Shown here: in pieces, positions 22,226 to 31,700 of the stretch
Numbering within the stretch: position 1 is the stretch's first letter
Layout: each line of letters opens with the position of its first letter
Origin: Streptomyces sp. SLBN-118
Lineage (GTDB): Bacteria > Actinomycetota > Actinomycetes > Streptomycetales > Streptomycetaceae
Reading direction: 5' to 3'
Assembly: GCF_006715635.1 (NCBI RefSeq)
Contig: NZ_VFNP01000002.1
Span: 1 to 64,000 of the forward strand
Length of the DNA: 64,000 bases
The notes under the pieces: model-generated
Told to the model about the DNA's origin: nothing
The model's input: only the letters and a program-made list of their open reading frames with translations
Database searches by the model: none
Program-made: the position numbers and the translations under genes

Positions 22226-25129
22226 GTGTATCGGTACGTTGATGCAGCAGTGGTACGGGCGGCCGCGTGGAGCCCCGACCGTCAGGTGGTCTGGCCGGAG
22301 CTGACCGGACCGTCCGCGAACACAGCGTCGTGGCGGGCGTGGCTGCAACAGACCTGGCAGACGGCCGACTTCGCGGCCGCCGTCACAGCCGCCAGCCCGG
22401 ACCTCGCGAGTCGAGTGGACCAAATCTGTGCCGGCCGACCGCTGCCGGACCCTGACGTACGCCGCGCGGTGCTGTCCGTGCTGCGCTACCTGCTGCGCGC
22501 CCGCACGCGCGCCACCCCGTTCGGTCTGTTCGCCGGGGTCGCGGCCGCGCGAATAGCGTCCGCCCCCGCGTTGCGCGTGGGCACCGCGCACCAGGCAGCC
22601 GCCAGGCCCGACGCGGCATGGACCACGGCCCTCATCGACCGGTTCGAGGAGCACAGCGGACTGCGGCCCCATCTCATGCTGCTCACCTCCAACCTCACCG
22701 TCGAGTACGACGGGTACGTGGTGATCGAGCACCGCCCACGCGGCGAGCGCGACGGCGCTCCCGAACACGTGCAGATGCGCGTGACCGAGCCGGTCCGCGA
22801 AGCCCTGGACAGCGCGCGGACTCCGATCCTGTGGAGCGACCTCACCGCAAAGCTCTCCACCAGCTACCCGACCGCGCCGCTCGCCGCGATCGCGAAGCTA
22901 CTCGCCGGCCTTGTCAGGCAACGATTCCTGATCACCAGCCTCCGCCCTGCGATGACGGTCACCGACCCGCTCGCCGCCCTCCTCACATACACGCAGCATC
23001 TCGCGCCCGCTGAGGCAGCAGAGTTACGCAAGGCCCCCAAGCCCGCGCTCGACCTGCGGGTGGACTGGGATCTGGTCGTCCCCAAGACGGTGGCGAAGGA
23101 GGCGGCAGCGGCAGCCAAGGCGCTCACCCGCCTCGCACCCCTTGCGGCGCTGACCGGATGGACCGAGTGGCAGAGCCGGTTCCTTGAGCGGTACGGGCCA
23201 AGGGCGGTCGTACCCGTCGTGGACGCCGTCGACGCGCTCGGATACCCGTGCGGCTATCTCGGGGCCACCACCGCGCAGGCGCCCTCCCCGCTGCCCGACC
23301 GCGACAGCCGACCCATCAAGCTCGCTCACGCCGCCGGGATGCGGCGCCGCCTCGAAGTCCAGCTCGACGATGCCGCGCTCGAGGAACTGGCCGCCACAGA
23401 TCCTGGGCACCCCGTGCAGCCAAGCACCGAGGTGACCGTCCGCATCCACGCCGCGAGCGTTCCGGCACTGGAACAGGGCGAGTTCACACTGCACGTCGTC
23501 GGGGTGGCACGCTCGGCCGGAGCGACCACCGGCCGCTTCCTGGGCGTGCTCGACGCTAAAGACCGCGATCGCATGACCGAGGTGTACGCCGGACTGCCCG
23601 GCGTACAGCGGGACGCGCTCGTCGCCCAGATCAGCACCACCCCGCTGTACGTACGCGCCCAGAACGTCGCACGCGCACCTCAGGCGACAGAGCTCGTCAT
23701 CTCACTCGGCGACTACCAGGGCTCGGACACGAGCCTCATTCCCGTGACGGATCTGGCCGTGACCGCCGACGCCGAACGACTGCACCTGGTCTCGCTCTCC
23801 CGCCGCCGCCCGGTGCACACGCTGCTGCTGAACGCCGTGGATCTGGGACACCACACCCATCCGCTGGCACGGTTCCTGATCGAGGCACCCGTCGCGCTGG
23901 CCGTCCCGTGCACCGGGTTCATGTGGGGCAGCGCCGCCTCCAACCTGCCGTTCCTCCCTGCGCTGCGCTACGGGCGCACAATCCTGTCCCCGGCCCGCTG
24001 GAACCTCAACAGCGACGACCTGCCCAGCGCGCCGGCACCATGGCCGCAGTGGGACGAAGCCCTGACCCAATGGCGCCGCGATGTTCATCTGCCCGTGAGG
24101 GTGTACCTGAGCGAGGCCGACCACAGCATGGCCCTGAACCTGGCGGAGCCCTCACACCGGGCCCTGCTGCGTACGCACCTGGACCGAGACGGCAAGGTGA
24201 CGCTGCGCCCCGCGCCCAAGCCCAGGGACCTGGGATGGACCGGCGGCCGCGCTCACGAGGTCGTCATCCCCCTGGCCGCAGCAGACCAAGCCATCGCCCC
24301 TGTCGTGGGACGGGGCCACGTTGCCAGCCGCGAGCACGGCCATCTGCCCGGCTGTGACAACCGCATCTACCTCCAGCTCCACGGGCACCGCGACCGGCAG
24401 AACCCCCTCCTGACCCGGCACCTGCCGACCCTGCTGGAAGAACTGGGCGGAGTTCGTTGGTGGTTCGTTCGTTACCGAGACCCCGAGGATCACCTCCGCG
24501 TCCGTCTGACCTGCGCGCCCGGCACCCTCGGCTCCGCCATCGAGAAGGTCGGCGAGTGGACCCGGCAGCTTCGGCACAGAGGCCTGATCACCCACGCCAG
24601 CGTGGAGACCTACCACCCGGAGACCTGCCGCTTCGGCGGCCCCGCAGCCATCGACGCAGCCGAGGCGTATTTCGCCGCCGACACCGCCGCCGCCCTGGCT
24701 CAACTCGCCGTCCAGGCCGGGAAGAACGTACCCGACCCGCGCGCGCTGACTGCCGCGAGCATGGTGGACATCGCCGTCGGCCTGCTAGGCAAACACGCCG
24801 AGGCGATGCGCTGGCTGATTGACCACACCCGCACGGAGAGGACCCCGCCGCCCCGCCACGTCTATCGCCAAGCCGTCGGCCTGGTGAACGCGGCCCCTGC
24901 GGGCCTGGAGCGCGTCACCACGGCCTGGTCCGCACGCCGCGTGGCTCTGGCCGCCTTCCGCAGTGCGCTGGAGAACGGGGCGACGCGCCCCCAGGACCTG
25001 CTCGCGGACCTGCTGCATCTCCACCATGTCCGCATGTGCGGGCCGGGACTGCCCCAAGAACGCGCCCACCTGCACTTGGCCAGAGCCGCCGCCCTGAGCT
25101 GGACGGCACGAGCAAGGAGGACACCGTGA
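22226..25129 (+). CDS. Lantibiotic dehydratase (LanB), full-length
   Basis: GTG 22226 follows AGGAGG by five bases and gives a 967-residue protein (MYRYVDAAVVRAAAWSP); the upstream extension runs through the hairpin and is not coding. The N-terminal part carries dehydratase features such as LRARTRATPFGLFAGVAAAR (~90-110), where family members bind the peptide and glutamyl-tRNA. The C-terminal part ends with an elimination (SpaB_C-type) domain containing WWFVRYRDPEDHLRVRLTC near residue 755. LanB enzymes dehydrate Ser and Thr of the precursor by glutamylation and elimination, and both parts are present here. Its stop overlaps the lanC start. Confidence 0.85.
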   Translation: MYRYVDAAVVRAAAWSPDRQVVWPELTGPSANTASWRAWLQQTWQTADFAAAVTAASPDLASRVDQICAGRPLPDPDVRRAVLSVLRYLLRARTRATPFGLFAGVAAARIASAPALRVGTAHQAAARPDAAWTTALIDRFEEHSGLRPHLMLLTSNLTVEYDGYVVIEHRPRGERDGAPEHVQMRVTEPVREALDSARTPILWSDLTAKLSTSYPTAPLAAIAKLLAGLVRQRFLITSLRPAMTVTDPLAALLTYTQHLAPAEAAELRKAPKPALDLRVDWDLVVPKTVAKEAAAAAKALTRLAPLAALTGWTEWQSRFLERYGPRAVVPVVDAVDALGYPCGYLGATTAQAPSPLPDRDSRPIKLAHAAGMRRRLEVQLDDAALEELAATDPGHPVQPSTEVTVRIHAASVPALEQGEFTLHVVGVARSAGATTGRFLGVLDAKDRDRMTEVYAGLPGVQRDALVAQISTTPLYVRAQNVARAPQATELVISLGDYQGSDTSLIPVTDLAVTADAERLHLVSLSRRRPVHTLLLNAVDLGHHTHPLARFLIEAPVALAVPCTGFMWGSAASNLPFLPALRYGRTILSPARWNLNSDDLPSAPAPWPQWDEALTQWRRDVHLPVRVYLSEADHSMALNLAEPSHRALLRTHLDRDGKVTLRPAPKPRDLGWTGGRAHEVVIPLAAADQAIAPVVGRGHVASREHGHLPGCDNRIYLQLHGHRDRQNPLLTRHLPTLLEELGGVRWWFVRYRDPEDHLRVRLTCAPGTLGSAIEKVGEWTRQLRHRGLITHASVETYHPETCRFGGPAAIDAAEAYFAADTAAALAQLAVQAGKNVPDPRALTAASMVDIAVGLLGKHAEAMRWLIDHTRTERTPPPRHVYRQAVGLVNAAPAGLERVTTAWSARRVALAAFRSALENGATRPQDLLADLLHLHHVRMCGPGLPQERAHLHLARAAALSWTARARRTP

Positions 25130-26364
25130 CCACGACAGCCCCCGCCGCGCTGTCGACCGCCGATCAACTGGCCCACGCCCTGGCCGACCCCCGCGCCGTG
25201 TGGCCCGGCGGCCGGCCGGACGGCGGCCGCTCCTGGCCGCAGTCGCTCGCCGGGGGAGCCTCGGGCATCGCTCTGCTGCACATCGAGCGCGCCCGGACCG
25301 GCCGCGGCGACTGGGACACCGCGCACACCTGGCTGGCCACGGCCGTGCACGGCGAAGTGAGCGCAGCAGCCAACGCGAGCCTGTACTTCGGCGCGCCGGC
25401 CCTCGCGTTCATCACGCACCGCGCGGCCACGGCATCGAGCCGGTACCTGCGTGTCCTGGGACACCTGGACGAGGCGACCCTCACCGTTACCCGGACCCGC
25501 CTGGCCGAGGCCCACCGGCGCATCGACCGCGCCGAGCGGCCCCCCATGGAAGAGTTCGACCTGATCCAGGGCCTGTCTGGGCTGGGGGCCTACCACCTGA
25601 GCCGCCACCCGCACGACGAGATCACCCGGGACGTCCTGGCCTACCTGGTGCGCCTGACCGAGCCCATGCCCGATCCGGCCGGACTGCCGCCGTGGTGGAT
25701 GAACGTCGCCCCTACCGGTGCACCCAGCGCCGACTACCCCCAGGGGCACGGGAACTTCGGGCTCTCCCACGGCATCGGCTCCGCCCTGTCCGTGCTGTCT
25801 CTGGCTCTGCTGCGCGATCTGGCCGTGCCCGGCATGGTCGACGCGATCGAACGGATCTGTGCCTGGACCGACCACTGGCGCCAAGGTGATGAGACCGGCC
25901 CGTGGTGGCCGGGCCTGATCTCGATGGAGCAGGCGAGCGACGGGCACGTCCATCGCAACCTTCGTCCTCGGTCCTCCTGGTGTTACGGCGTCAGCGGCAC
26001 CGCCCGCGCCCAGCAGTTGGCCGGACTCGCGCTCCGCGACCCGGCACGCGTTCAGGCAGCCGAGAACGCGATCCTCGCGACCCTGCGCGAACCGCTCCAA
26101 TTGGACAAGCTTCCCGAGATCGGGCTGTGCCACGGCACGGCCGGACTGCTGCACGCGGCGTGGCGGATGGCCACCGAGACGGGCAACACCGCCATCACAG
26201 CGGAGCTGCCGCGCCTGGCCGACCGCCTGATCACAGCTCTCGACCAGGACGACCACGACCCGGAACTCCTCGACGGAGCCGCCGGCGCGGCCCTCGCCCT
26301 GCACACCCTCGGCACGGGCAGCACGCCCGGACCGCACTGGGACACCTTCCTCACCCTGGCGTGA
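25126..26364 (+). CDS. Lanthionine synthetase C family cyclase (LanC)
   Basis: GTG 25126 overlaps the lanB stop (GTGA). The 412-residue protein shows the LanC motifs in order: LSHGIGSALSVLSLALL (His215), SWCYGVSGTARAQQLAG (Cys286) and GLCHGTAGLLHAAW (Cys335, His336). Cys286, Cys335 and His336 are the expected zinc ligands that activate precursor cysteines for addition to dehydroamino acids. The length is normal for the family. With four Cys and six Ser/Thr in the precursor core, it should form up to four rings. The gene is followed after 19 bases by the thiopeptide-type gene. Confidence 0.85.
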   Translation: MTTTAPAALSTADQLAHALADPRAVWPGGRPDGGRSWPQSLAGGASGIALLHIERARTGRGDWDTAHTWLATAVHGEVSAAANASLYFGAPALAFITHRAATASSRYLRVLGHLDEATLTVTRTRLAEAHRRIDRAERPPMEEFDLIQGLSGLGAYHLSRHPHDEITRDVLAYLVRLTEPMPDPAGLPPWWMNVAPTGAPSADYPQGHGNFGLSHGIGSALSVLSLALLRDLAVPGMVDAIERICAWTDHWRQGDETGPWWPGLISMEQASDGHVHRNLRPRSSWCYGVSGTARAQQLAGLALRDPARVQAAENAILATLREPLQLDKLPEIGLCHGTAGLLHAAWRMATETGNTAITAELPRLADRLITALDQDDHDPELLDGAAGAALALHTLGTGSTPGPHWDTFLTLA

Positions 26365-26383
26365 ACACCCCGGAGACCGCCTC

Positions 26384-27214
26384 ATGAACTCACCCACCTG
26401 GTGCCAGGCAAACGTCGCATTCCCGGACTGGGAACGCGCCGAGATAGTTGCTCTGGCCCAACTCGCCCCGCTCCTGCTCGCCGCAGAGGGGGAGGGCGCG
26501 CTCACCGCGTGGTTCCTCGTCCGTAAGCGTCCGTGCTGGCGGGTGCGCTACCTGCCTGCAGCCGGCACGCAGGACCGCATCGGCCCGAGCCTGGACGCGC
26601 TGATCGCCGACGGGTACATCAGCGGGTGGACGGAGATCGTCTACGAACCCGAGGTGTACGCCTTCGGCGGCGCCGACGCCATGGCATCCGCTCACCGCCT
26701 CTTCCACCGCGACAGCCGCAGCATGGTCGGCCACCTCCAAGGCGACGCCGGCAGACACCGGCGCGAGACATCCCTCATGCTGTGCAGCCTCCTGATGCGC
26801 TCCGCCGGACTCGACTGGTACGAGCAGGGCGACGTCTGGGCACGCGTCGGCGCCCACCGCGCGCTCTCCCCTGACACCGAACGCAACAGCCGCGACCGAC
26901 TTCACGCCGCCGTGCACCGGCTCATCTCCGTGAACGCGGAAGAACTGATGCGCACGGGCGGAACACTGGCCCACGCCGCCGACTGGGCCCACGCCTACAC
27001 CGACGCCGGACGGGAACTAGCCCACCTCGCATCTTCCGGGCAGCTTCACCGCGGCATGCGTGACGTCCTGGCCCATCACGTGCTCTTCGCCTGGAACCGG
27101 ATCGGCCTGCCCTACGCCACACAGGCCGCCCTCGCCGCCGCCGCCAAGACCGTCATCTTCGGCCCGGACCCCACCACCGAAAGGAGCGCTGCGGACCATG
27201 TGGAAACTTCCTGA
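26384..27214 (+). CDS. Thiopeptide-type bacteriocin biosynthesis protein
   Basis: The 276-residue protein starts at ATG 26384 with GGAGA upstream. It resembles the stand-alone SpaB_C/thiopeptide-type family: it starts WCQANVAFPDWERAEIVALA, has LTAWFLVRKRPCWRVRYLP and ISGWTEIVYEPEVYAFGGAD, and ends in a helical region (RLHAAVHRLISVNAEELMRT). In split LanB systems this module performs glutamate elimination. Here lanB already contains such a domain, so this second copy could help dehydration, bind the precursor, or make another modification such as a pyridine-type or N-terminal change. Co-location with the FxLD precursor is seen in related clusters. Confidence 0.75.
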   Translation: MNSPTWCQANVAFPDWERAEIVALAQLAPLLLAAEGEGALTAWFLVRKRPCWRVRYLPAAGTQDRIGPSLDALIADGYISGWTEIVYEPEVYAFGGADAMASAHRLFHRDSRSMVGHLQGDAGRHRRETSLMLCSLLMRSAGLDWYEQGDVWARVGAHRALSPDTERNSRDRLHAAVHRLISVNAEELMRTGGTLAHAADWAHAYTDAGRELAHLASSGQLHRGMRDVLAHHVLFAWNRIGLPYATQAALAAAAKTVIFGPDPTTERSAADHVETS

Positions 27215-28328
27215 CGCCGTAGCCCAGCGCTTCCCGCTCATCGCTCGTCCCCGCCCTGCCTGCCTCCCTCTGCCCCAGAGGGTGCACGCCCTGGTCGAAC
27301 TCGCCGACACCGCAGCGAACCTGGGCGACCCGAGCATGGCCTCCACGGTCTACAACCAGGCCGCGCTGATCGCCTCCGACGTAGGCGCCCCGGAAACCGC
27401 CCGCGCGATGTGCCACCAGCACGCCGCCGCCTACCTGCACGCCGCCCCCTTGCCCGGCAGGGTCGCGATCCGCGCACTCGAACCCGTCGTCAACCTCGCG
27501 CGCCTCCAAATCCGCGCCGGGCAGCACGACGTCGGCCGCCAACGCCTCCTTGCACTGTTCGACGCTGTCAGCACCGGGGCTCCTGCCCAGGTCGAGGACA
27601 TCGCCGTACCCGCTTACCTCGTAGCGAACGCCGACGACCGACAAGAGGTCCGGGTCTGGCTATGGAGCGTCCTCCTCGCCGACGGCACACGCGCCCTGGC
27701 CACTGCCGGCCGCTGGGCCGAAGCACTCGCCCACGTCGAGGCGCACCGCGGCGTCGGACAGCGCATGCTCGATGGCCGCCAAGTCGCCGTCCTCGCCGCC
27801 CTCGCGAGCGGAAACACCCTCGACGCCAACAGTCTCCTGGCCCACACAGTGTCCGGAGAGGCATGGGAAGGCGCCGTCACGGACTGCCTGACGGTCCTGT
27901 GCCGCCGCATATCGGGGCCGACCTGGCGGCGCTCCCTGCAGAACCTGGTGACCACCTACCTCGAACGTCCAGACAGGGACGACATGACCGTCTTCAACAC
28001 GCGGCTGGGACTTGCAGTGCTGGACGTGATCGCTTCGCCCGAGGATCCGGCTGCCCGACTGGTGGTCGTGGAGCTGCACCGCCGGACGAACAAAGCAACC
28101 GATGGCTACGCGGCCCGAGAGACCCTGGCGCATCCTCTGTTCACCGCCCTCGCTACCGATCGAGAGGCGCAGGACTGCCGAGCTCTCCTCCACGCCTGCG
28201 CACTCGGAACCGGGTCGCTCCCCAACGAGCTGCGCGGCCAACTCGTCAAGGCGCTGCGTAAGAGCGCCCACGTGATCCGGCAGAGCGTTGCCCATCTGGA
28301 GCGGGCTTGCCCAATTGGGCAAAAATGA
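27198..28328 (+). CDS. Helical-repeat protein of the lanthipeptide cluster
   Basis: ATG 27198 lies within the end of the previous gene (17-base overlap) with AAGGAG upstream. The 376-residue protein is entirely helical, with TPR-like units such as VHALVELADTAANLGDPSMA, STVYNQAALIASDVGAPETA and VGRQRLLALFDAVSTGAPAQ, and no DNA-binding motif I can see. Similar genes accompany FxLD lanthipeptide clusters in Streptomyces and are of unknown function; a regulatory or scaffolding role is possible. A converging minus-strand frame from 28426 overlaps its end but lacks support. Confidence 0.6.
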   Translation: MWKLPDAVAQRFPLIARPRPACLPLPQRVHALVELADTAANLGDPSMASTVYNQAALIASDVGAPETARAMCHQHAAAYLHAAPLPGRVAIRALEPVVNLARLQIRAGQHDVGRQRLLALFDAVSTGAPAQVEDIAVPAYLVANADDRQEVRVWLWSVLLADGTRALATAGRWAEALAHVEAHRGVGQRMLDGRQVAVLAALASGNTLDANSLLAHTVSGEAWEGAVTDCLTVLCRRISGPTWRRSLQNLVTTYLERPDRDDMTVFNTRLGLAVLDVIASPEDPAARLVVVELHRRTNKATDGYAARETLAHPLFTALATDREAQDCRALLHACALGTGSLPNELRGQLVKALRKSAHVIRQSVAHLERACPIGQK

Positions 28329-28472
28329 TCTTGGTACGCGGTGGTAACCCGCTGTTGCCGCGAGTCGATCAGCCGCCGGAAAGCCTCATCGGTCACAGGC
28401 GTTTCAGACGTCGGCGATTCGGCCATTCCTTGCTGCCAGACGAGGGCCCCAGCGCGGCGGCCGCACGTTCGA

Positions 28473-28491
28473 CCCCTTGCGGTTCAAGGGG
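28473..28491 (+). terminator. Hairpin after the helical-repeat gene
   Basis: CCCCTTG (28473-28479) pairs with CAAGGGG (28485-28491) around a five-base loop, within the 265-base gap between the helical-repeat gene and the ABC-transporter remnant. Confidence 0.45.
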
Positions 28492-28595
28492 TTCAGCACG
28501 TCTGGAATCGAGCGCGTTCGATTCCTCCGCCGCGTCGTTATGCCGTGCACTGCCGAGCCACCAGGTGCGGTACCAACTCCACGGAGGGATGCAGG

Positions 28596-29240
28596 GTGAC
28601 CGTGACTGACGCCTCGACTGCAAAAGTGGAGATGCCGCACCCTCCACCTCCGGCCAACCTCAGCTTCGAGGGGAAGTACGGCCAAGAACCCGCTGGCAGA
28701 GGCAAGTTTCGCGAAGATGTGCGGGCGCCTCCCCTCGGTGCTGAGGCACACCGCGTGCATGGCTTGGGCGGTGGACCGGACCGCCGTCGTGCTGCTGCTT
28801 GCCTGCCAGGTCCTCACAGGAGCTGCGGCCGCCCTCGGCCTCGCATTCACCGCTAAGGCAATGACGCACATCCTCGGAACCGGCCAGGTGTCCGAACGGC
28901 TCCACGCTGCGCTGCCCGCGCTCACCGTCGTGACGGCGGCCGCGGGCGTGGGCCGAATCAGCAGCGCCTTGTCCTCCTACGCCGACGGGCGGGTCACACC
29001 TCTCCTGATGACGGAGGCGGACGTCGCTCTCGTGGCTGCGGTGTGCCGCGTCGAAGCCTCCACATACGGAGAAGACGGGTTCTCCGACCGGCAGGAGGCC
29101 GCCGAAGTCGGCGTCACACGCACACGGATGATGGTGCAGGACGCCCAGCGGTTCATGGCCTCCCTAGTACGCATGATCGCTGCCGGCGGCGTCATCACGG
29201 CGCTCCACTGGATGATGCTGCCCCTCCTGCTCCTCGGAAA
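28596..29240 (+). pseudogene. ABC transporter of the lanthipeptide cluster, frameshifted and truncated
   Basis: GTG 28596 has GGAGGG upstream and starts VTVTDASTAKVEMPHPPPP. After about 28 residues (KYG) the sense continues in another frame as AKNPLAEASFAKMCGRLPS. That runs on through membrane helices (VDRTAVVLLLACQVLTGAAA, MLPLLLLG) of an ABC exporter permease domain. The reading ends at about 29240, where the hypA-like segment begins on the other strand. The ATP-binding half is entirely missing. It was probably the exporter for the lanthipeptide, so the cluster may lack its own transport. Confidence 0.65.
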
Positions 29241-29619
29241 TGGGTTCACGGGTGCGTTGGTGCCCCTCGCCGTCCTCCACGTGCACGGCGGCGATCTGCA
29301 GTTCGCGGCCCGAGAGCAGTTCGTCAGTCGCCTTTCCGCACAGCGGACAGCACAGCTGCGGCGGCATGCCGACCGCCCACTCGTCCGCGCAGGCCTCGCA
29401 GCGGGCACGCCCCGGGACGGACTCCGTGACCAGCTCGGCACCTTCCAGCACGGTTCCGGCACAGGCCAGTTCGAAGCAGAAGGCGAGGGCGTCGGGGACC
29501 ACGCCGGCCAGCTCGCCGACGAGGAGCCGTACGGACGTCACGGCGGCGACATCGCCTGCCTCGGCGGCCGCCCGCTCCACCTGGTCGACGACAGCCACCG
29601 CGATGGACATCTCGAGCAT
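29164..29619 (-). CDS. HypA-like nickel chaperone with altered N-terminus
   Basis: From ATG 29619 the protein reads MLEMSIAVAVVDQVERAA, then RLLVGELAGVVPDALAFCFE and CEACADEWAVGM ... CPLCG, ending LQIAAVHVEDG near residue 115. This is the HypA family, in which the CxxC pairs bind zinc and the N-terminal MHE motif binds nickel for [NiFe]-hydrogenase maturation. Here the essential second-residue His is Leu (MLE). About 35 extra residues are read from the ABC-transporter DNA before the stop at 29164, so the 3' end is also altered. No other hyp or hydrogenase gene is present. It is probably an imported fragment without function. Confidence 0.65.
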   Translation of the reverse strand: MLEMSIAVAVVDQVERAAAEAGDVAAVTSVRLLVGELAGVVPDALAFCFELACAGTVLEGAELVTESVPGRARCEACADEWAVGMPPQLCCPLCGKATDELLSGRELQIAAVHVEDGEGHQRTREPISEEQEGQHHPVERRDDAAGSDHAY

Positions 29620-29818
29620 CTCCGTCCTGGCGCAGGCCGACCGCGGTCGAACGCTCCGGGCCCGGTGGGCGTCGCCCGCCCGCGCAAGCTGAGGTCTGGG
29701 GGCCGTTCGGCACCCATTACAGGCCGGGACCACGTGGCCCGGAGCCCGGCACGCCGTCGCGGCCGGGCTGCGTACGCCGTTCGGGGCAGCGGCGGACATC
29801 ACCGCCAACGACTGATCC

Positions 29819-31627
29819 CTACTCGATCAGGGCGGCCTCGAAGGAGCCCCCGAGGTACCGGTCCCGGCTGTCGCGCCGTTGCAGCTTGCCGGTCGTCGTC
29901 AGTGGCAGCGTCCCCGGCTTGAGAAGGACGACATCGTGAACCTGGATGCGGTGACCTGCATGGACGGCGCGCCTGATCTCCCGCTTGATCTCCTGGGCGT
30001 TCACCGGCTCATCACTCTCGCCGCCGGCTGCGGTCGTCGTCTCAGCGAGCACGATGAGCCGCTCGTGTGCGCCGTCGTCGACCGACACTGCGCACGTACC
30101 GAACTCGCGGACTGCCGGGTGGCTGGCCTCAACGGTGGCCTCGATGTCCTGCGGGTAGTGGTTGGCACCGGCGATGATGATGACGTCCTTCGCCCGACCG
30201 GTGATGAACAGCTCACCGCTGTGCAGGAATCCGAGGTCACCGGTACAGAGAAACCGCTCGCCCGGCTGGTCGGGAAGGGTCCCCATGAAGGTCTCGGCAC
30301 TCTCCTTGGGAGCATTCAGGTAGCCCGTCGCAACGCTCGGGCCGGACACGAAGATCTCGCCCACCTCGTCCTCCTCGCAGGGCTTGCGTTTCTCCGTGTC
30401 GACAGCAATAGCCGTGCTCAACGGATGGATCGGGCCGCAGCCGACCAGCTCCCGACTGTCCTGTGCCGACGCGGCTGGGCGCACCTTTCCGGCGGCGAGC
30501 GCCTCGGAGTCCACCCGCAGGACTTCCGGGTCCTTGCCGACCGGACAGGCCGTGACCATCACTGTCGCCTCGGCGAGGCCGTACGCGGGGGACAGCGCCT
30601 CGCGTCGGAATCCGGCCTCTGCGAATGCCTCGCTGAAGCGGTCGAGCGTATCGGCGCGGACGGGCTCGCCTCCGACCAGAGCCATCTCCCAACGACTGAG
30701 GTCGAGTTCACGGCGCTGGGCGTCGGTCACCCGGCGGACGCACAAGTCGTAGGCGAAGTTCGGCGCGCAGCTGTCCGCGCGTCCGAGCCGGGAGATCGCT
30801 CGCAGCCAGGTGAGCGGACGCTGTACGAATGTCATCGTGGGCAACAGGGTGACGTCGCGGCCGGAGAAGAGGGGGTCGAGGACGTTGCAGATGAGGCCCA
30901 TGTTGTGGTGCGACGGCAGCCACGACACCGACGACGGGCGGGGCAGCCCGGCATCGTCGGCAGGCCGGCGCGTGTTGTCGTATATCAACGACAGGTTGTG
31001 CAGCACATTGCCGTGAGTGATCGCGACGCCCTTCGGCACGCCGGTCGATCCCGAGGAGTACTGCAGGTAGGCGACCATCTCGGCGGCGGCCACCGGCGGG
31101 GTCCACTGGATGGCCCGGTCCATGCAGACCTCGTCGGTCGCCACCCGTGTGAGTCGGACGAGCCCGTCGATGCCGGTGAGGACCGGCTCCGCGGCGGCAA
31201 GCATCGGGCCGGTGGACAGGAACAGGGAGGGCTCGGCACTCGCGGCGATCGACTCCACCCGGGTCCACTTGGCGTTGCCCCGCGTTCCGTCGAGCGGAGC
31301 CACCGGTACAGGGATCAGACCCGCGTAGATGCAGCCCAGGAAGGCGGCGTGGAAATCCAGTCCCGGCGGGTAGCTCAGCAGCGCGCGTGCGCGCGTGGTG
31401 GGAACCTGCTTTCGCAGCGTCACGGCGATCGCCCGTGCGTGGTGGTCGAGTTTCGCCAGGGTCAATGAGTCCGATTCCTCGACCCCGTCGCCCAGGAACA
31501 CAAAGCTCTTCCGGTCGGGCTCGGCCGCCGCACGAGCGCGGCACAGGTCGGTCAGCGTCGGCAGCTCGCCGTACTCGCCGGCCACCCCCTCGGGCAGTCG
31601 GACACCGTGCTGTTGATCAGTACGCAT
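29819..31627 (-). CDS. Fatty-acyl-AMP ligase (FAAL)
   Basis: The 602-residue protein starts at ATG 31627 with GGAGTGG upstream. It has the adenylate-forming core motif LQYSSGSTGVPKGVAITHGN, then YGLAEATVMVTA, and the C-terminal FLCTGDLGFLHSGELFITGR and VIIIAGANHYPQDIE. QYSSGST, the NHYPQDIE block and the whole length match FAALs rather than CoA ligases. FAALs activate long-chain fatty acids as acyl-AMP and load them on a carrier protein. No carrier protein or NRPS/PKS is adjacent. A second FAAL lies just upstream (31701-33497) in the same direction, with 74 bases between them, so they form one unit. Confidence 0.8.
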   Translation of the reverse strand: MRTDQQHGVRLPEGVAGEYGELPTLTDLCRARAAAEPDRKSFVFLGDGVEESDSLTLAKLDHHARAIAVTLRKQVPTTRARALLSYPPGLDFHAAFLGCIYAGLIPVPVAPLDGTRGNAKWTRVESIAASAEPSLFLSTGPMLAAAEPVLTGIDGLVRLTRVATDEVCMDRAIQWTPPVAAAEMVAYLQYSSGSTGVPKGVAITHGNVLHNLSLIYDNTRRPADDAGLPRPSSVSWLPSHHNMGLICNVLDPLFSGRDVTLLPTMTFVQRPLTWLRAISRLGRADSCAPNFAYDLCVRRVTDAQRRELDLSRWEMALVGGEPVRADTLDRFSEAFAEAGFRREALSPAYGLAEATVMVTACPVGKDPEVLRVDSEALAAGKVRPAASAQDSRELVGCGPIHPLSTAIAVDTEKRKPCEEDEVGEIFVSGPSVATGYLNAPKESAETFMGTLPDQPGERFLCTGDLGFLHSGELFITGRAKDVIIIAGANHYPQDIEATVEASHPAVREFGTCAVSVDDGAHERLIVLAETTTAAGGESDEPVNAQEIKREIRRAVHAGHRIQVHDVVLLKPGTLPLTTTGKLQRRDSRDRYLGGSFEAALIE

Positions 31628-31700
31628 GAGACCACTCCAAACGGAGGAAGGAGGAAGGAGGCGGCGGCAAAGTGCCCGCCCTGCCTGCACGGAGCGAGGT

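Noticed and set aside
24862..26505. Minus-strand frame of 547 codons opposite lanB/lanC
   Set aside because: It runs antisense through the LanC zinc motifs and the overlapping gene starts; it is a shadow frame.
28106..28426. Minus-strand frame starting MAESPTSETPVTDEAFRR
   Set aside because: The first residues look plausible, but the rest is antisense to the helical-repeat gene; no ribosome-binding site is evident.
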